From Patella vulgata (taxonomy: Eukaryota > Mollusca > Gastropoda > Patellidae), in NCBI RefSeq assembly GCF_932274485.2, contig NC_065886.2, positions 33,467,501 to 33,531,500 on the forward strand: a DNA stretch of 64,000 nucleotides. Direction: 5' to 3'. The position numbers and the translations under genes are program-made. The notes beneath the pieces are model-generated. The model was not told the DNA's origin, did no database searches, and saw nothing but the letters and a program-made list of their open reading frames with translations. Positions 34,601 to 49,600 of this stretch are shown piece after piece. Positions within the stretch are counted from its first letter, which is position 1, and each line of letters begins with the position of its first letter.

Positions 34601-37600
34601 TGGAGTTTATATACATACGACAATCTTGTGTCTTGTTTTAATAGAAACCTGGACTGAACCTAACAATTTTTTTTTCTTCTTGGGAGTGTATTATGACAAT
34701 CTTGTGTCTTGTTTAAAATTTCTTGTATTAATTTTTAATCTTGATAGAAAGACGTTTTATTTTTATCCAGTGGTAACAGCACTGTTTGGGGTTTTATGGT
34801 TGCTTGCATTTTCTTCGTCTTGTTTTCTTATAGACAGTTTATTTGTGACCGCAAATAATCGTTAATGACTGCAACTTGACGAAGCTCGTTTGAAACCAAC
34901 AGGTTGTTCTAGGCAGAGTCAAACTTTTTATTTTGTGAAATATGAAGTCAATTTGTGACAAGTTAATAAATTGCATAAATAATTCTGTGAACTACCAATA
35001 AACCCATATTGTGAATTCCACATGGAAATGAGAAGTACTATACTGTGTTTTTAATGTCTGGTGTATTTAGTATTGGATTGTGGCCCATAACCAGATTTAT
35101 GGAAGAGAAGTGTTATGAGGTGGTTTAGAAGGATATAGATTTGGAATTAATTTTTGATTTTGGATAATAAACTGCTTTATTGAAGTGTTTAGAGGTGGTT
35201 TAGAAGGATATAGATTTGGAATAAATTTTTTACTGTGGATAATAAACTGCTTTATTGAAAAGAAGTGTTATGAGGTGTTATAGGAGACTATATATTTTGG
35301 GGTAGAGTTGATAAAAACTGATTTATTGAGTAAATAATAGATAATAAAAGGATGAACAATATTTTGAATTGTGGGTAAGTATGTTTTTTTATTCACTTGA
35401 ATTGATATTTGTTGTTTATTTCTTGCAATGTCTGTGTATTTTGTGTCGTCTGCAGGTTTGTTTTATCGGTTTTGTTTTGTGTACTATTACAGTTCAAACT
35501 TACTCATAAAGTCACTGTGGCTCCGATCTTAAATAAAGGGAGGGGAGGATGGGTGGTCTAGTGGTTTAAAGGGTGCGTGTGAAATCACAAGGTCTGTCGT
35601 TGAGTCAAGTGGCGTGGTTTCGATTCCCTGATTGAGTAGAGTACCTGCTGAAATAGAGTCGCCTGTCCATCCTCTATATCCTGCTACTGCTAAATAAAAT
35701 AAAATTGAATCATATGTTTGTGTCGAGTAGCTGTTAAACCCCATTTCTCTCTCCCTATCTGAAAAAAAAAAGGGAAAAGGGTGATGAGTGTTTTATTGAA
35801 ACGATTATGTCGGTCACAACAAATCCCAAGAGTCGAGTAGACCTTAAACCCCATTTCTCTCTCTCTCTCTCTGAAATAAAGTGTTTGAGGCATGGACAGT
35901 TCACAATGTGACAGGCTCAGAGGTTCCATGTTCGATCCTTGTGTCGACCAAGACTGTTCATCAGGATTTTCTGGGGTGTTCCCCCTTGTCAGTGGTGCAG
36001 GAAAAAGGGCGTGGCAATGGACAGTGTATAGTCATTCAGATGGAATGAAAACTGAGGTCCAGTGTATTCATTGTTGTGCACATAAAAGAACCCTTCGCAA
36101 TTCGAATTCAGTATAAGAGTAGGCTGTAGTGCCGCTGCCCGGGCAAAATTTCCCTAATAGTACACTGCAAGGCGTATGCCCGTCTTCATTAGCCCATTCA
36201 GAGCAGTTAAACCCTATTTTATTTTATTTCACAATGTTTATATTGTATAGAAACTGTTGTAATGTTTGACAATATATGTTTAAACAAGAAAAGAATTTGT
36301 CATATGTTCCTTCAATCTATACTTTAACCTGTGCAAATTTATTTAAAAGTAAAAAAAGACAAATTTAGTGTCCTGCCTGTAAATAAATACAGAGAATTGT
36401 TTGAAAGGTAATATTAGTTTTTGGGGTTGCACCAGTTTTCATTTTATTTGCTCATTTGAAATAAAATAAAATGTTAATAATTTTCCCCAGCAACATTATT
36501 CTGTCAATAAGATGAATTTTATGGTTTACATGAGTGAGAATTCGTTTTTAAAGAGACATTATTTTTAAAATTGATTTTAAATAGTAACATATTTAAAAAT
36601 AATCGTCAAAACCGCCAAATGCCATTTGATTTTGAATAGTAAACACATTTAAAAATAATCTTTAGACCAATTTTACCCAATTGTCAAAACTGCCAAATGC
36701 CATTTGATTGAGATTAAAGGGTTCGTTAAAAATAAGAAATGGGCTTCCTGATTTACTAATAATCTTAACCACAATTATTTTAAAACCTTCCTCCCCGGGC
36801 AATGCTAAAGTTCTACAGATTAAACCCATGCTGTGTAAAATCAAGAATTTTGTTGACTATTAAATGCAGAAGTATGTTAACTACTCTAATCATGAATAAA
36901 ACTTAGACGAGTCTCGAGGCAAAGATCAACAGTGACATACCAACCTCGGGGAGAAAAAAGATGCATTTTAAACTAGATTAAGTTTGAAAGTAGAAATACC
37001 TGTCGGATGAGAGAAGACAGTGTTTGTTTTACTGGCTGCTGTTGGACACGGCTAGAAAACAAATTTAACATGAGGTAAACGAAGCAGTGAGGAAGAAATA
37101 GACGGGATCGGGTAAAAGTTGTGTGGAGTACTTTTAATAGTTTTAAAGTTTTTTACACGAATAAATACAGTTATCGAGAATTTTAAATGACGTGTAGCCT
37201 TGACGATTGTTCACATGAGGTAAACGAAGCAGTGAGGAAGAAATAGTGGGGATCAGTTAGAAGTGTTGTGGAGTACCTTTAATAGGTTTTAAATTTTTAA
37301 ACGAATATATACAGTTATTGAGAATTTTAAATGCCGTATAAACTTGACGATTGTCTAATGGATATATGAGTGGATGATTAATTGCCATAAATACAGTTAT
37401 CCAGAATTTGAAATGTCTAATGGATATATGAGTACATGATTAATTACCGATTTTAATTTTGAATATTACTCTATAAAGAATGAGTTTAACTTTTAGTGAT
37501 TTTAATTTTAGCAACTTTGAACAAAAATAATCTTTCTTGTGTCTTTTGACTGATGGGAGATGTCTGAAATGTGTTTTTAATTCAAGACAAATATTGATAA

Positions 37601-40600
37601 ATATTTTGATGGTGGATACAGATGGTTCATAATATCAGGAATTTTCATGATAATCAACACAATTTTACGCCTTAAAGCCTCGATGATCGATAGTCCAGGA
37701 TTGAGCTGCAAAGTATATCTGCACTGAGATACCTATACTTTTCGGGGGTGTAGAATAAGAAGAAAAATAGTTTTCACGATAATCAGCACCATTAGAACAT
37801 CATAGTCAGTATTAATCTGTACTTTTCGGCCTACGATAATTTCCGAGTGTGTTCCATAGTGTTGATGGGTAAAGATTTGTGGTGTAAAGGAATTATAAAG
37901 GAAGAGTATTATTGAGGATTAGCAAGGATACATTCAGTATTTGTGTCATTATATAGATGTACAGGTATACAGTATATTTCATTCATCTAATTATCTTACA
38001 GCATTTCAAAACTCTCAGATCTTAAATCATAGGCATAGGGGGCCAATCTCAGTGAGGCTATTTGCCCAAAAATTTTCTTCGTCACCCAAATTATCAGAAT
38101 GAATCAATCCTTATATGATTATATTTCTATGATATATAGTCTCATAGTTCTCTCATTCTCTGATGTTTGTGGCCGAAAAATGGATGGTTCACAGAATCTA
38201 TAGCCCACCCCCATGGCTCCTACACCTATGATCAAAAATACATGTAATGTGTGTTACCAGTAAGTCAAGTTATAGAGAGATAAATAATGGATATTATTCA
38301 AGAAATTTGCAAACTCTGCATATTCAATAATTAGTATGATTTGAAAAGGCTGATTAATGATAATACCTCATTCTTGCTGACATAATATATTATTACCTCT
38401 TTGAGTTAAAGCTATAACCATTGATTATAGATGACTTACAAATAATAAGCATATTCGTTTCTATAGAAATTAACGTCAAAAGATTTTAAGCATTGTTCTA
38501 ATCTATTCCTTAAAATTATTCAAAATTAAGTTTTCTGTGGAAAATTTCAGTTTTAAGTTTCTGATGTCAAATTGACATTGTACCTGTATGTAATTTACCT
38601 GTATAGCATGACCTATGACCTTTGACATTTCTTACCTGTTTAAAGGTAAATAATGACACCTGGATAGGGTTATTTTTAACGAGAATGATTCACCTATATA
38701 ATTGTCCGGTGTAATTAATAACTCAAGTAGCAGACAACGTAAATTTGTTCCAGAAGATTGTGTACTATGTGTACCATGGATATTTATGTTAATTAATCAA
38801 TTTGGATAAAGCAGTGAAAATTAGATTTCATCAAAAAAGTCCAAGAAATCTATTTATTGAGAATTTGAACGCTGTTCCTTGGTCTGCTTGTGGATGCTCT
38901 AAAGGTCAAATATTACTAGGTCATAACAAATTCCCTACCTTTATTTAGTTGATCACCAATTGTAGAAATTATATATGTCCTTGGGCCTGTTTCACGAAAT
39001 TTTAACTAAGACAAAATCCAAATTTTAGTAATTTTATTGGATAATATTAGATTGATTTTAGTGCTTAGCCAATCAAAATTGAAGTATAAACTAAAATTTG
39101 GATTTTATCTTTAGTTAAGATTTCGAAAAACAGGGCCTGAATCTTTAAACTTTAAGACCAAGAAAGATTTTAGTTTAACAGATCAACGATGTTGAGGGGT
39201 TGGGGTGGGCGAGTAGTCTAGCACATGTACTTTAGATCATAAGGTTTGTCGTAGAGTTGAATTGTGTAGATTTGATACCAAGCTTGTACGAGACCAGGAG
39301 TAGGTTTGTGTTCCCAAAATTGTAGGCATTCTGCGGGTCCTCCAGTATATTGCCCTATCTGAAGACCCCCACATGCAATAAAATAATGCCATGTTAGTGC
39401 CGAAATGACTTGGTTTGTGTTGAATAGACGTTAAGCCCCATTTCTCTCTCTGTGTATTGGTTTTCTCGGGGAGTGGCAGGCAAGAAACATACTCTAGTAT
39501 GCCACTGCATTAGAATCTTTGCTGGTAATGTAGTTGTCGGGTAACCAGATTTTGGGAGCCACATATTTTCAGAGACTAAGGCGCTGGTTCACTAGCCAGG
39601 CTGTTGGGGTTTGAATCGGCTGCAGTCCAGGAACAATTCCTTCATAGCACATTGTATACTCTAAGCCTGTCTTCGTAAGCCCAGTCAGTGCAGAATAGTA
39701 GACTTTAAACCCTGATTTACCTCCCCCTTCTTCTCTTCCTGCCCCCAACCTACATCTCCCTATATCTAAAGTCTCTGATAATCATATAAGGGATCGTTAA
39801 TACTTGCAAGCATATCATCAAAGTTTAATCTCTATATAAAGAGCTATCAATACCAATCAGGTTTATCAATTGAAAATTTGTCAACACTCGGCATCAACTG
39901 CAGAGGATATACTCAACATAATGAATTTTGCTGAAATATTTTGATCAGCCTCTTTTTAAGGGTATTGAATCAAAGCTGAGAGGATTTTGTTTTTTTTAAT
40001 TAAATGTTAAATAATTAATTTGGATTAAGCCGAAAAGTGCAAATAATTAAAACAAAATTTAATTTAATATGTTTGAAAATTGGTGCTTTAGATCATAAGG
40101 TCTGTCATTAATTCAAGTAGCGTGGTTTCAATTGCCAGCTTATATGTGATAAGGAGTAGGACTGTCTGTCCAACCTTGTGGCTGTTTCCCCCCACAGGTA
40201 AGACCCCTATGTGAATTATTGAACCACATGTTAGTCCTGAAATTACCTAGTCTGTGTTGAGTGGAGGTTAATCACCATTTCTCTCTCTGTGTTTGAAAAT
40301 TGATGCACTAGAAAAACACATCACCAATGACAGTGTTAGAATTGAAGTTGAATATTCATGAATGAATAATTAATATTATAATGAATGAATAATTAATATT
40401 ATAATGAATGAATAATTAATATTATAATGAAATAAAATGTAGTTAAACATCCTACTGATCTGCACAGACAGGGCTAATGAAGACGTGCATACAACATCCA
40501 GTGTTCTATGAGGGTAATTTTGCTCGAACAGCCCACTCTGTCAGGGGTTCTTTTACGTGCAAACCAATGTGTACACGGAACCTTGGTTTTTGCCCCACCC

Positions 40601-43600
40601 AAATGACTAGACAGCTGTCCCTGACAAGAAGGAACCACCCTGGGAAATCCTGATGAACTTTCTGAGACAACACAGGGATTGAAACTCAGGACCTCCAGTT
40701 TAGCTAGACGAGGTCTTACTCACTGAGTCGTCGTAGCTCCCAACACAGTGTGTATGATGGACCAAACTGGTGCAAGTGACTAGTTGTGGTATTTACTTCT
40801 CATGACATAAAATTTAACCTTAAAACACAAATACGTCTAAAAACACTTAAAACACAAATACGTCTAAAAACACTTGAACACAAATACGTCTAAAAACACT
40901 TGAACACAAATATGGTTAAAAACTCTTAAGATTGATTTATAAATCGAAAAGTGCTACAAAAATTGGCCACCATATTCCTTGGAAAAACTGACATGCCTGT
41001 TTAAAGTCAATATAATAACATGCCTGTTTATGGTCAATAAAATGACAAGGTAAACAAAATACTTGAAAAACTGACCAGGGGACAAAAACTATGGAACTGA
41101 AATACCTGTTTCACATTCACACAGTATACTTAGCAGTTGTATGTTTTCTTTGAAATCTTAGTTGAGACATTGTGATTGGATAAGATAATACATGGTGTTC
41201 ATGTCATATCTTCTTGTCCAATTGTGATTGGTTTAGATCCTTGATTCCCAACCTGTAGGTCGCTAGGGGTTGCAGAGCACTTTTTGTGGGGTATTGGCAG
41301 ACTACTCTCAAACTTTGAAAAGATGCTATGTTTTCATGAAAAGCATATAAATCTTTGATCTATACACCTCTTGCCGCATTACCAATCGCCTTTCCTCTCT
41401 CATGCTCATGATTTCTTTCCTCCGTCTCTTTCCTCAGTCTATCATTAGAACATTTTGATCTGTAAATAATGATGATGTTTCATAGTAAAAGTGACTTTGT
41501 TCTTGGTGTTTGGTGTTCGTATCATATCTTCTTGTCCAATTGTGATTGGTTAAGATAATACTAGGTGTTTATGTCTTCTCTGGTTGGTCCATTTGTAATT
41601 GAGATTGTGCCAGAGGCAGGGTATGCTTACACTTTCTAGAACATCTGATACAACTTCTCTTATTTATGAGTTGGATGAGGCTTGGGTAGGGGACAGATGA
41701 ATAGGAGGGTGGGGTGGGGATTGAGTAAGGAGACAGGTTAATGGGAGGGTTGGATGGGGATTGGGTAGGGGAACAGATGAATGGAGGAGTTGGATGAGGA
41801 TCGGGTATGGGGACTGATGAATGGATCAGGATTGGGTAGGGGGACAGATGAATGGAGGTGTTGGGAAGGAATAGTTAAAAGGTGGAGGTAAATGGAGGGT
41901 TGGATGAGGGACCATATACTATATTTTTGAAAATGGGGAGATAAATAAAAGGGTTGGTTGGGTGGGGAGAATAAAATCTGATCTGTTGAAATATCATCAT
42001 ATCCATTATCTACTGCATCATGGAGAATGACGAAAGGGGAAAGAGATGGGGGTCAATGGTTTACAGTGCTAGACTATCTCTTCTTGGTTCTTGTATTTAC
42101 CAGATAAAAGAAAGTTTAATGACTGTGGCATGGTGAATATGAACCTGTAGAAATATTTGAAGATGAATGACTTCCGCTAGTTTAAAGGGTACAGTGTTTA
42201 ACGAGGAATTAAGTATAAATGTTTGTAAACAGGCGACTGCACGATGTTGATTAATTCTGGTGGTTTGTTTGATGAAAACCGCGACAAGTGTAACATGATC
42301 GTGGCTCGTCTTTTCATTATATAACACATCCGAGATAAATACTTGTATCACTGTTACTTTCTCACCTAGAGAGACAGAGAGGACAGGTGTGGGGAGGGGT
42401 GTTGAGAGAGATACAGATAGGAAGAGAGACACAGAGGAGGGAGAGAAATTAAATGAAATGGGGTTTGAGGTCCTACTGTTCAGCACTGACTGGGCTAATG
42501 ATGACAGGCATACACCATACAGTGTGCCACACTGATCCGCAGTGAATATTTGCTTGGCCGCCACAATCACTGATAAGGATGACATTAATGCGGCTTAATG
42601 AGCTAGAAATATTAACTTTTTTCCTGCGACAAATTAAATTCTAAAACATTTTTTGTATATATTGGAGAAATAAATAAAGGCGTTTGACGTATTTGTAGGT
42701 AAAAATTATTTCCGATTTAGTGTAAATGGGTATTAAATTGACTAAAATGCAGCATTCTCTCCGAAGCAGTTATGTCTTATGTAAACAATGCACGCGCCAT
42801 TCAGCCAATGATTCACACCGCGTGCTGTGACAGCATGTGTTAAGGCAGTCATCTATGACAGAGATATTATACGAGACTCGTAATTCTCTGTGAAACAGAT
42901 TGACAGTGTGCTATGAGGGAAACTTTGCCCACTCTTATTTCGAATTCCAACTGCCAAGGGATCTTTTATGTGCAAGCCACTGTGCACATGGGGTCACAAT
43001 ATTTCATACCGTCAAAATGACTGTACATTGTTCATTGCTGGGCCCTCTGTCATGCACCACTCACAAGGGAGAATCACGCAGAGAGAGGGTGAGGAATGGG
43101 TATTAACTCCGCTCCACTTTATACTTTCGATGGCCTACACTACATGAAGATTTGACTGGTTATAGTGATAGGTCGCGTACGCCAAGAACTCGCCATAACA
43201 GACCGCTTCATTGGCTAATCCCTCACATTAACCAGAGCGCGGCTTATATAACAACTCTTCCAGATCCTAGTGTACATGTAGTGAAGAGAAGTAAAACGAA
43301 ATTTTGAACTATTAAAAAACAAAACGAAATAGGATCTGTGTTTTAATCAGATTAGGAAACAGGAGAACCCAGGGAAACCCTCTGGAGTTTGTGACAGACT
43401 TAAACATATAAAGCAACACACACACACTCGCCCATTACAGACAAATGGTTATCATCAACCAGACTTACAATAGGACTTGTGTTCACTGCTTTTTAAATTT
43501 AAAGAGACATTATCACTTGTTAGGAAATTAAATCTTGTTAATTTAGTATTCAAGGGTGCTGGATGTTAAAGACTATGTTTTTTGTGTTGATTACAGGTGA

Positions 43601-46600
43601 TAGTCTAAATAAGATTAAAATATTGTGTTGACATTCAATTTGTTCATTGGATAATTAAAAATTTCTTGAATTTGATAATTGTGTTTCTGTGGAAACAAAT
43701 TTAACTAAATGTTTGGTATATACAACATTGAAGATTTTCGATGAATTAATCATCTTGTTTACATTACAAAAGTCTTTGTACAACAAACAATGTGTGTGAA
43801 CTTCTCTAATAAGAAGAAAGAGAGAGAGAGATGGAGTTTAACATTCACTTGACACAAACTAGGTCATTTTGGGACTAACATATGGTTTAATTTTATTTCA
43901 ATAATTCGCTTGCGCGTAGGGGTCTTTAGTAGTGGGAGGAAACTGGAGGACCTGGAGAAGCGACCCTATTCCTTGTCACGCACAACCAGGGTATCAAAAC
44001 CATGCCAGCTGACATAATGACAGACCTTATGATACAGCAAGCATGCGCTAACCATTCGGCCATCCCCCCCCTTCTAATAAGTGGTGGTATCAGATGTTCT
44101 GGGAAGAGTAAACTTCCCTGGATCTTATAGACTGTTCCAAGTGATATAAGATGTTCTATAAGAGTAACCATACTCTACTATGTGCATCTCATATTAAATA
44201 TGGGAGCCATAGTAGGTCCTGGGTTTGCTCCCCTTGTTGGCTGAGAAAGTTCCTCTGGATTTTCAACATGGATTCTCCTTGTTAGTGGATCAAGCCAGTG
44301 GTGCCCCTGACAATGAACAGTGTCTAGTGCTCAACCAAGATCCCATGTACACATGAAGGTGCACATAAAAGAATCCTTGATAGTTGAATTTGAAATAAGA
44401 GTAAGCTATAGTATCGCTCTCCGGTCAAAAATTTCCCTCATATCACACTGTACTGTGTATACCCATCCTCAATAGCCAAGTCTGTGCACAATAGAAGGCT
44501 GTTAACCCCAGCAAACAGTATACCCATCTTCATATTAGCCCAGTTGGTGCAGAAAAGTAGGCTGTTAACCCCATTCCATTTCATTTCATATTAAATGGTT
44601 GTTATGGAGCTAATTGGACAGTAGTACATCTGGAATATATATCAACAAGTATATATCCTGTCCGATACATGATGATGTTTTTAAACTGGTCTGACCACAA
44701 AATAAATAATGAATTGATTGTCACTGGAAATGGCTGTATGGCCTAATTATTTTTACTAACCTCTTTTTTTAAATAGTCTTTTGGTTCAGATCTGTAGGAC
44801 ATTAACCCCCATTTCATTTAAATAGTTATGCTATTTCAATTTTGGCTAAGTTAAATGTGAAGAGGTGGTGTCATTCTTTTAGTGAAAAGTTATATAATAG
44901 GGTTTAATGTCCACTCAACACAAACTGGGTCATTTTGCAACTGACATATGGTACAATGTTAATTCAACAATACGCTTTTGCATAGCTTTTCATAGGAGTT
45001 TGAGGAATTCTCAAGACCCATTTAATGATAGACTATCGCTATCTGTCCAATGGCAATACTACAAATTTATATAAGTTATTGTTCTAACAAGAAAAGACAA
45101 ACACACTAAACTCAACTCTGGTAGAGAAGTAATAAAGGCGTAGCCTGTTCCTCAGTATTTTTCAAGTATTTATATAAGATAAATAAAATGCCAAAATACA
45201 TAATATAAAACAGTATTAAATTTATTTATTTAAATACATTCATTTAAATACATTCATTTAAATACATATTATTCAGAATTATTATACAGATTTTAATACA
45301 CTATCAATATTATAATATGTTTGTGTAAGTCCCTATTTTTTTCCCCAGTAAAACAAATTGTGAGGCAAATATATATATAGAAAATTTAAAACAACAAATC
45401 ATGTAACCATACATGACAACAACAAGATCAAAGGACTGAGGCTCGATATGGTGATCCAGAACAGGGGGTTTGAGGAGTAGACGTTTGGGGATGATGATGT
45501 GGTCTCTGCATCACATCATGAGAGACGTAAGGCTACACTTAGTCTCAATATAATAGCTTCCAATCTGTTAACTGTATTGATAGAGGATAATTATTGTTGT
45601 ATTTTGTAGGTGGACTGGTCTCAATATAATAGCTTCCAATCTCTTAACTGTATTGATAGAGAATAATTATTGTTGTATTTTGTAGGTGGACTGGTCGAAT
45701 ATTTTGGAAAGGATATCATCATACCCTAGATGAAGCAGACGTGTACGATGTATTACCGCAAGATTCAACCGTTAAATTATCCAATAATCTTGGCAGGTAA
45801 GATCCTTCTGTCGCTGGTTCCCACTTTTCAGGGATGGAAGAGAATTTGGGTGGATAATGGTGGTCCAGTGTAAAAATTTGTGGTATGCTGAAACATTTTA
45901 CATTAGCAGGTGTGATAGGGTGGTCGAGTGGTCTAACATCTGTACTTTAGATCATAAGATCTGTCAATGAGTCAAGTCGGGGTTTTTATCCCATGGATGT
46001 GTGTGACAAGGAGGAGAGTCACACATTCAACCTTGTGGATTTTTCTCAAATGCTCAGGTTTTTTCCCACTGAGGAGGGTTGGGTGGCGGAATGGTTAGCA
46101 TGTGCGCGCTGTATCATAAGGTCTGTCATTGAGTCAACTGGCAGGGTTTCGATTCCCCAGTTGTATGTGACAAGGAGTAAGGTCGAACGTTTACTCCGGG
46201 TCCTTCGGTTTCCTCCCACTGCTAAAGACCCCTACACGCAAGCAAATTATTGAAATAAAATTGAACAATGAGTTAGTATTGAAATGACATAGTTTGTGTT
46301 GAGTGGACGTTATCCCCATTTCTCACTCTCTTTTTTTCCACTGATAATATTGTACTATGTGTTAGTCCCCACTGTTGTTGTGTTTTGTATTTATGACACA
46401 ATGGGGAAATTCTGAAAATTGAGATATTGTTATATTTACATTCTCCATCTCAATACCTTTAAAATGGTGTATGGTTTATTATTATTTTTACGTTCTCCAT
46501 CTCAATACCTTTGAAATGATGGATGGTTTGTTTGAATCAGGCAAAAATTGACTGAGCTATATCCACTTGAAGTTGCCCAAGGCATGAAAGTAAATTTTGA

Positions 46601-49600
46601 GAAAAAGTAAGTCAAGGTTGTTGGTATGTTCCAAAACAAAATCACAAAGCAACCATACCATTTATTTGTTATTTAGTCGTTTAATATTTCTTTCTACATG
46701 TTTTCAGGGGTGCTGAAATTAAGTTGTAGTATAATGTCAATCCGACAATATCTGCCATCTTTTTTTCTAAATGGCTGGCAAAGTGATAAATTTATGTGTT
46801 TATTAATGTCATGTTATAGATTTTTAGGGGTACCGAATACGAAATTGCAGTATTAGGATTCAATCCGACAATAGATCCATCATTTTATTTTTGCAAAATG
46901 GCAACCTAAATGGCAATTTTTGTGTTTTCATCGTATATTTGTAACTGTTTTGTGCAAAATGTCATTTTATAGGTTTTTAGGCGTACTGTCGAATACGAAT
47001 GTCAGAGAATAAGGGTTGATCCGACTATATCCACAATCTTGTTTTTCAAAATGGCCGCCGAAATGGCAATTATTGGCATTTTCACTGTATAATTGTTACT
47101 CCATTGTGGCTTATGTCACTTTATAGGATTTCGACAGTGCGTGAGCCCCATTTTTGAAAAGTCCAGAATGTTATATATTTTTGAAGAACATTAAATAAAA
47201 TCTAGGCTAATCAGTGTATGAATTTAAAGTAATGTCAACTGTAGTCATTAACTGGAAAATGTGACCTATATTTGTTACAAAAGTTAATTTATTATTAAAA
47301 AATAGAGAGTATTTATAGCAGTGTACACCTTGTCTTGTGTTCTGTTGTGAATAGATAACTATAAACAAATGCTTTTAACTGTGGAAATAACTCATTACAA
47401 GATTTTATTTTACTATTTACCGGGTGACTGTTTAACGTTTTAGAGTGGAAAAAGTTAGTTGTGAAAGTACTCTGCAGTTAGGTGCAAATGCATGGAATGC
47501 ACTGAAATCTTCAAATCTTGCGCGGGGTATCTGGGCCAATCAGCGAAGGAGTTGCGTTGACTAGATAGCAACAAGCCAAGTTTGTTATCGTATTGTACGG
47601 GTTTGAAAACTTGTTTTTTATTGGTTGAAAATGAGGTTATCAGGAATACTATGATAAAATTATGCATAAGGTGATTGAACGGTTGTCCTGCAGCGGGCAA
47701 AGAAAAAAACTAATTGCGCAGAGAATTTTAAGACAAAAGAAAGATTTACGAATACGGTACTATTACAAAATGTCCAAATAAAGGTGTTTTAAAATGTTTC
47801 ATTGCTATTTTGATCTTTGGGGGCTAAAGATAGTATATTTATAGACCCATTTTTGTGAATGGGAGAATGGCTATTGATATTGTTGTTGTGGTTTGTATTT
47901 ACAGGGAATGGGGGAAAATTTATCAACATGGTTGTTGTGTTTTGTGTTTACTGGGAATGGGAGAAAGGCTATCAACATGGTTGTTGTGTTTTGTATAATT
48001 AATGTTGTTGTGTTTTGTATTTCCAGGGAATGGGAGAAAGAGTTATACAGATGGAAGAAGGGAGGTAGCGTAAGTCTGATGGCAGCATTATGGAGATGCT
48101 ATCGACCACAAATACTAGCTTTTATTTTATTAATAATGATTGAGGTGAGATATGATTTGCCTGAATTATCTCCATTTACTTTTAGATTCACAAAATATTG
48201 TGAATGTTATAGAATGCTCATTTTGGCATAAGAAAGAACCCTTTCTAATTTCATGTAAAGTAGAGGAATATGTAACTGATTTCTTTCAAATATGGTGGGA
48301 AACATTCGGGTCAATATTCCATTCCAGAGCTACACAACCAAGACACTTCACCTCCACCCTATTGGTTAAGAAACTTAGGAACACAAAAGTAGAGGCTATA
48401 GTTTTTAACAGATTGTTTCAAATTTGACTTGAAGCATTGTGGCCATTAGAGGACAAGCCCTATTAATATTCAGCACTCTGTGACTGTCAGGTACAGAGTT
48501 ATCCCCCCTTTTGCAGAAATATCAAATTTGGTCAACATCCAAGTTTTCCTTTCGGATCATCTTCTGTCAAGACATTTATCTGGGTAGGTGTATATCCGTG
48601 CTTTATGTGGCCATCTTTAATGATTACTGTTTTATTTTTTATCAGGAATGTTTACGAGTTATACAGGCTGTGTTAATGGGATATTTTATAAATATTTTTG
48701 ATGTGGATTCCAAATCACCAGACAAGTTACGTTTTCCCGATGTTTATATATTTGCAACATTTTTATGTATTGTGTGTCTAGTCAATATTTTCTTGGATCA
48801 TAATTTCTTTCACCATGGATACCGAATGAGAGTGGCAGCTACATCATTGATTTATCGTAAGGTAAGGCTTGTTAACCTAGACTATTTAATTAATCGTATG
48901 GTAAGCTTTGTTAACCTAGACTATTTAATTTATCATTTAGTGGAGGAATGATCTAAAGGGTGCTTTATTTCATGAGGTATGTCATTGTATGTGACTAGGA
49001 GTAGAGTTGCCTGTACAACCCTTTGGGTTTCTCTGGGTCTTCCCACTGCTAAAGACCCCAATACGCAATCAAAATATTGAAATAAAATTGTTAATCACGA
49101 AATATTGTCCACTATTAAAAGGATGAAGCTGTTAGAAAATGTATGGATCTTATTACAAACTTCCGCAAATTATTTCCCCCCCCCCCTCCCTCCAAGAAAG
49201 ACACCCCCCAACCCCCCAAGACACCCCCCACCATATAGTAGATGTGGTCAATACCTTTAAAGAAAATTAATGTCACCTCAAATTAATGATCTTGAATTGG
49301 GTTAGGGTAAGAGTTAGGTACTTTTAACAAAATCGGTTGAATGAATCCTGAAATTGTATCATTTTGTTTTTCAGGTGATGAAATTATCAAGTCATATTTT
49401 AAGCCCTAAAATTATGGAAGATATCATGAACCTGGTCACAAGAGAAATGGATGTGTTTCCTATGGTAATCATTTTCCCTCTTGTATCAAATATTATTAGA
49501 TATTTCTTTAAAGCAGGGAGCCATTCATTGAGAAAAGAAATGAAATACAATGGGGTTTAACATAATAATGATAATTGGCCAATAAAGATCCTCTGAGGGT

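Noticed and set aside
34512-34865. 117-codon open frame with hydrophobic stretch
   Set aside because: Contains a local tandem duplication and poly-Phe from a T run; no family resemblance.
42097-42585. 162-codon open frame, minus strand
   Set aside because: Its N-terminal third lies in a MITE/SINE-A junction and the rest shows no domain or codon pattern.
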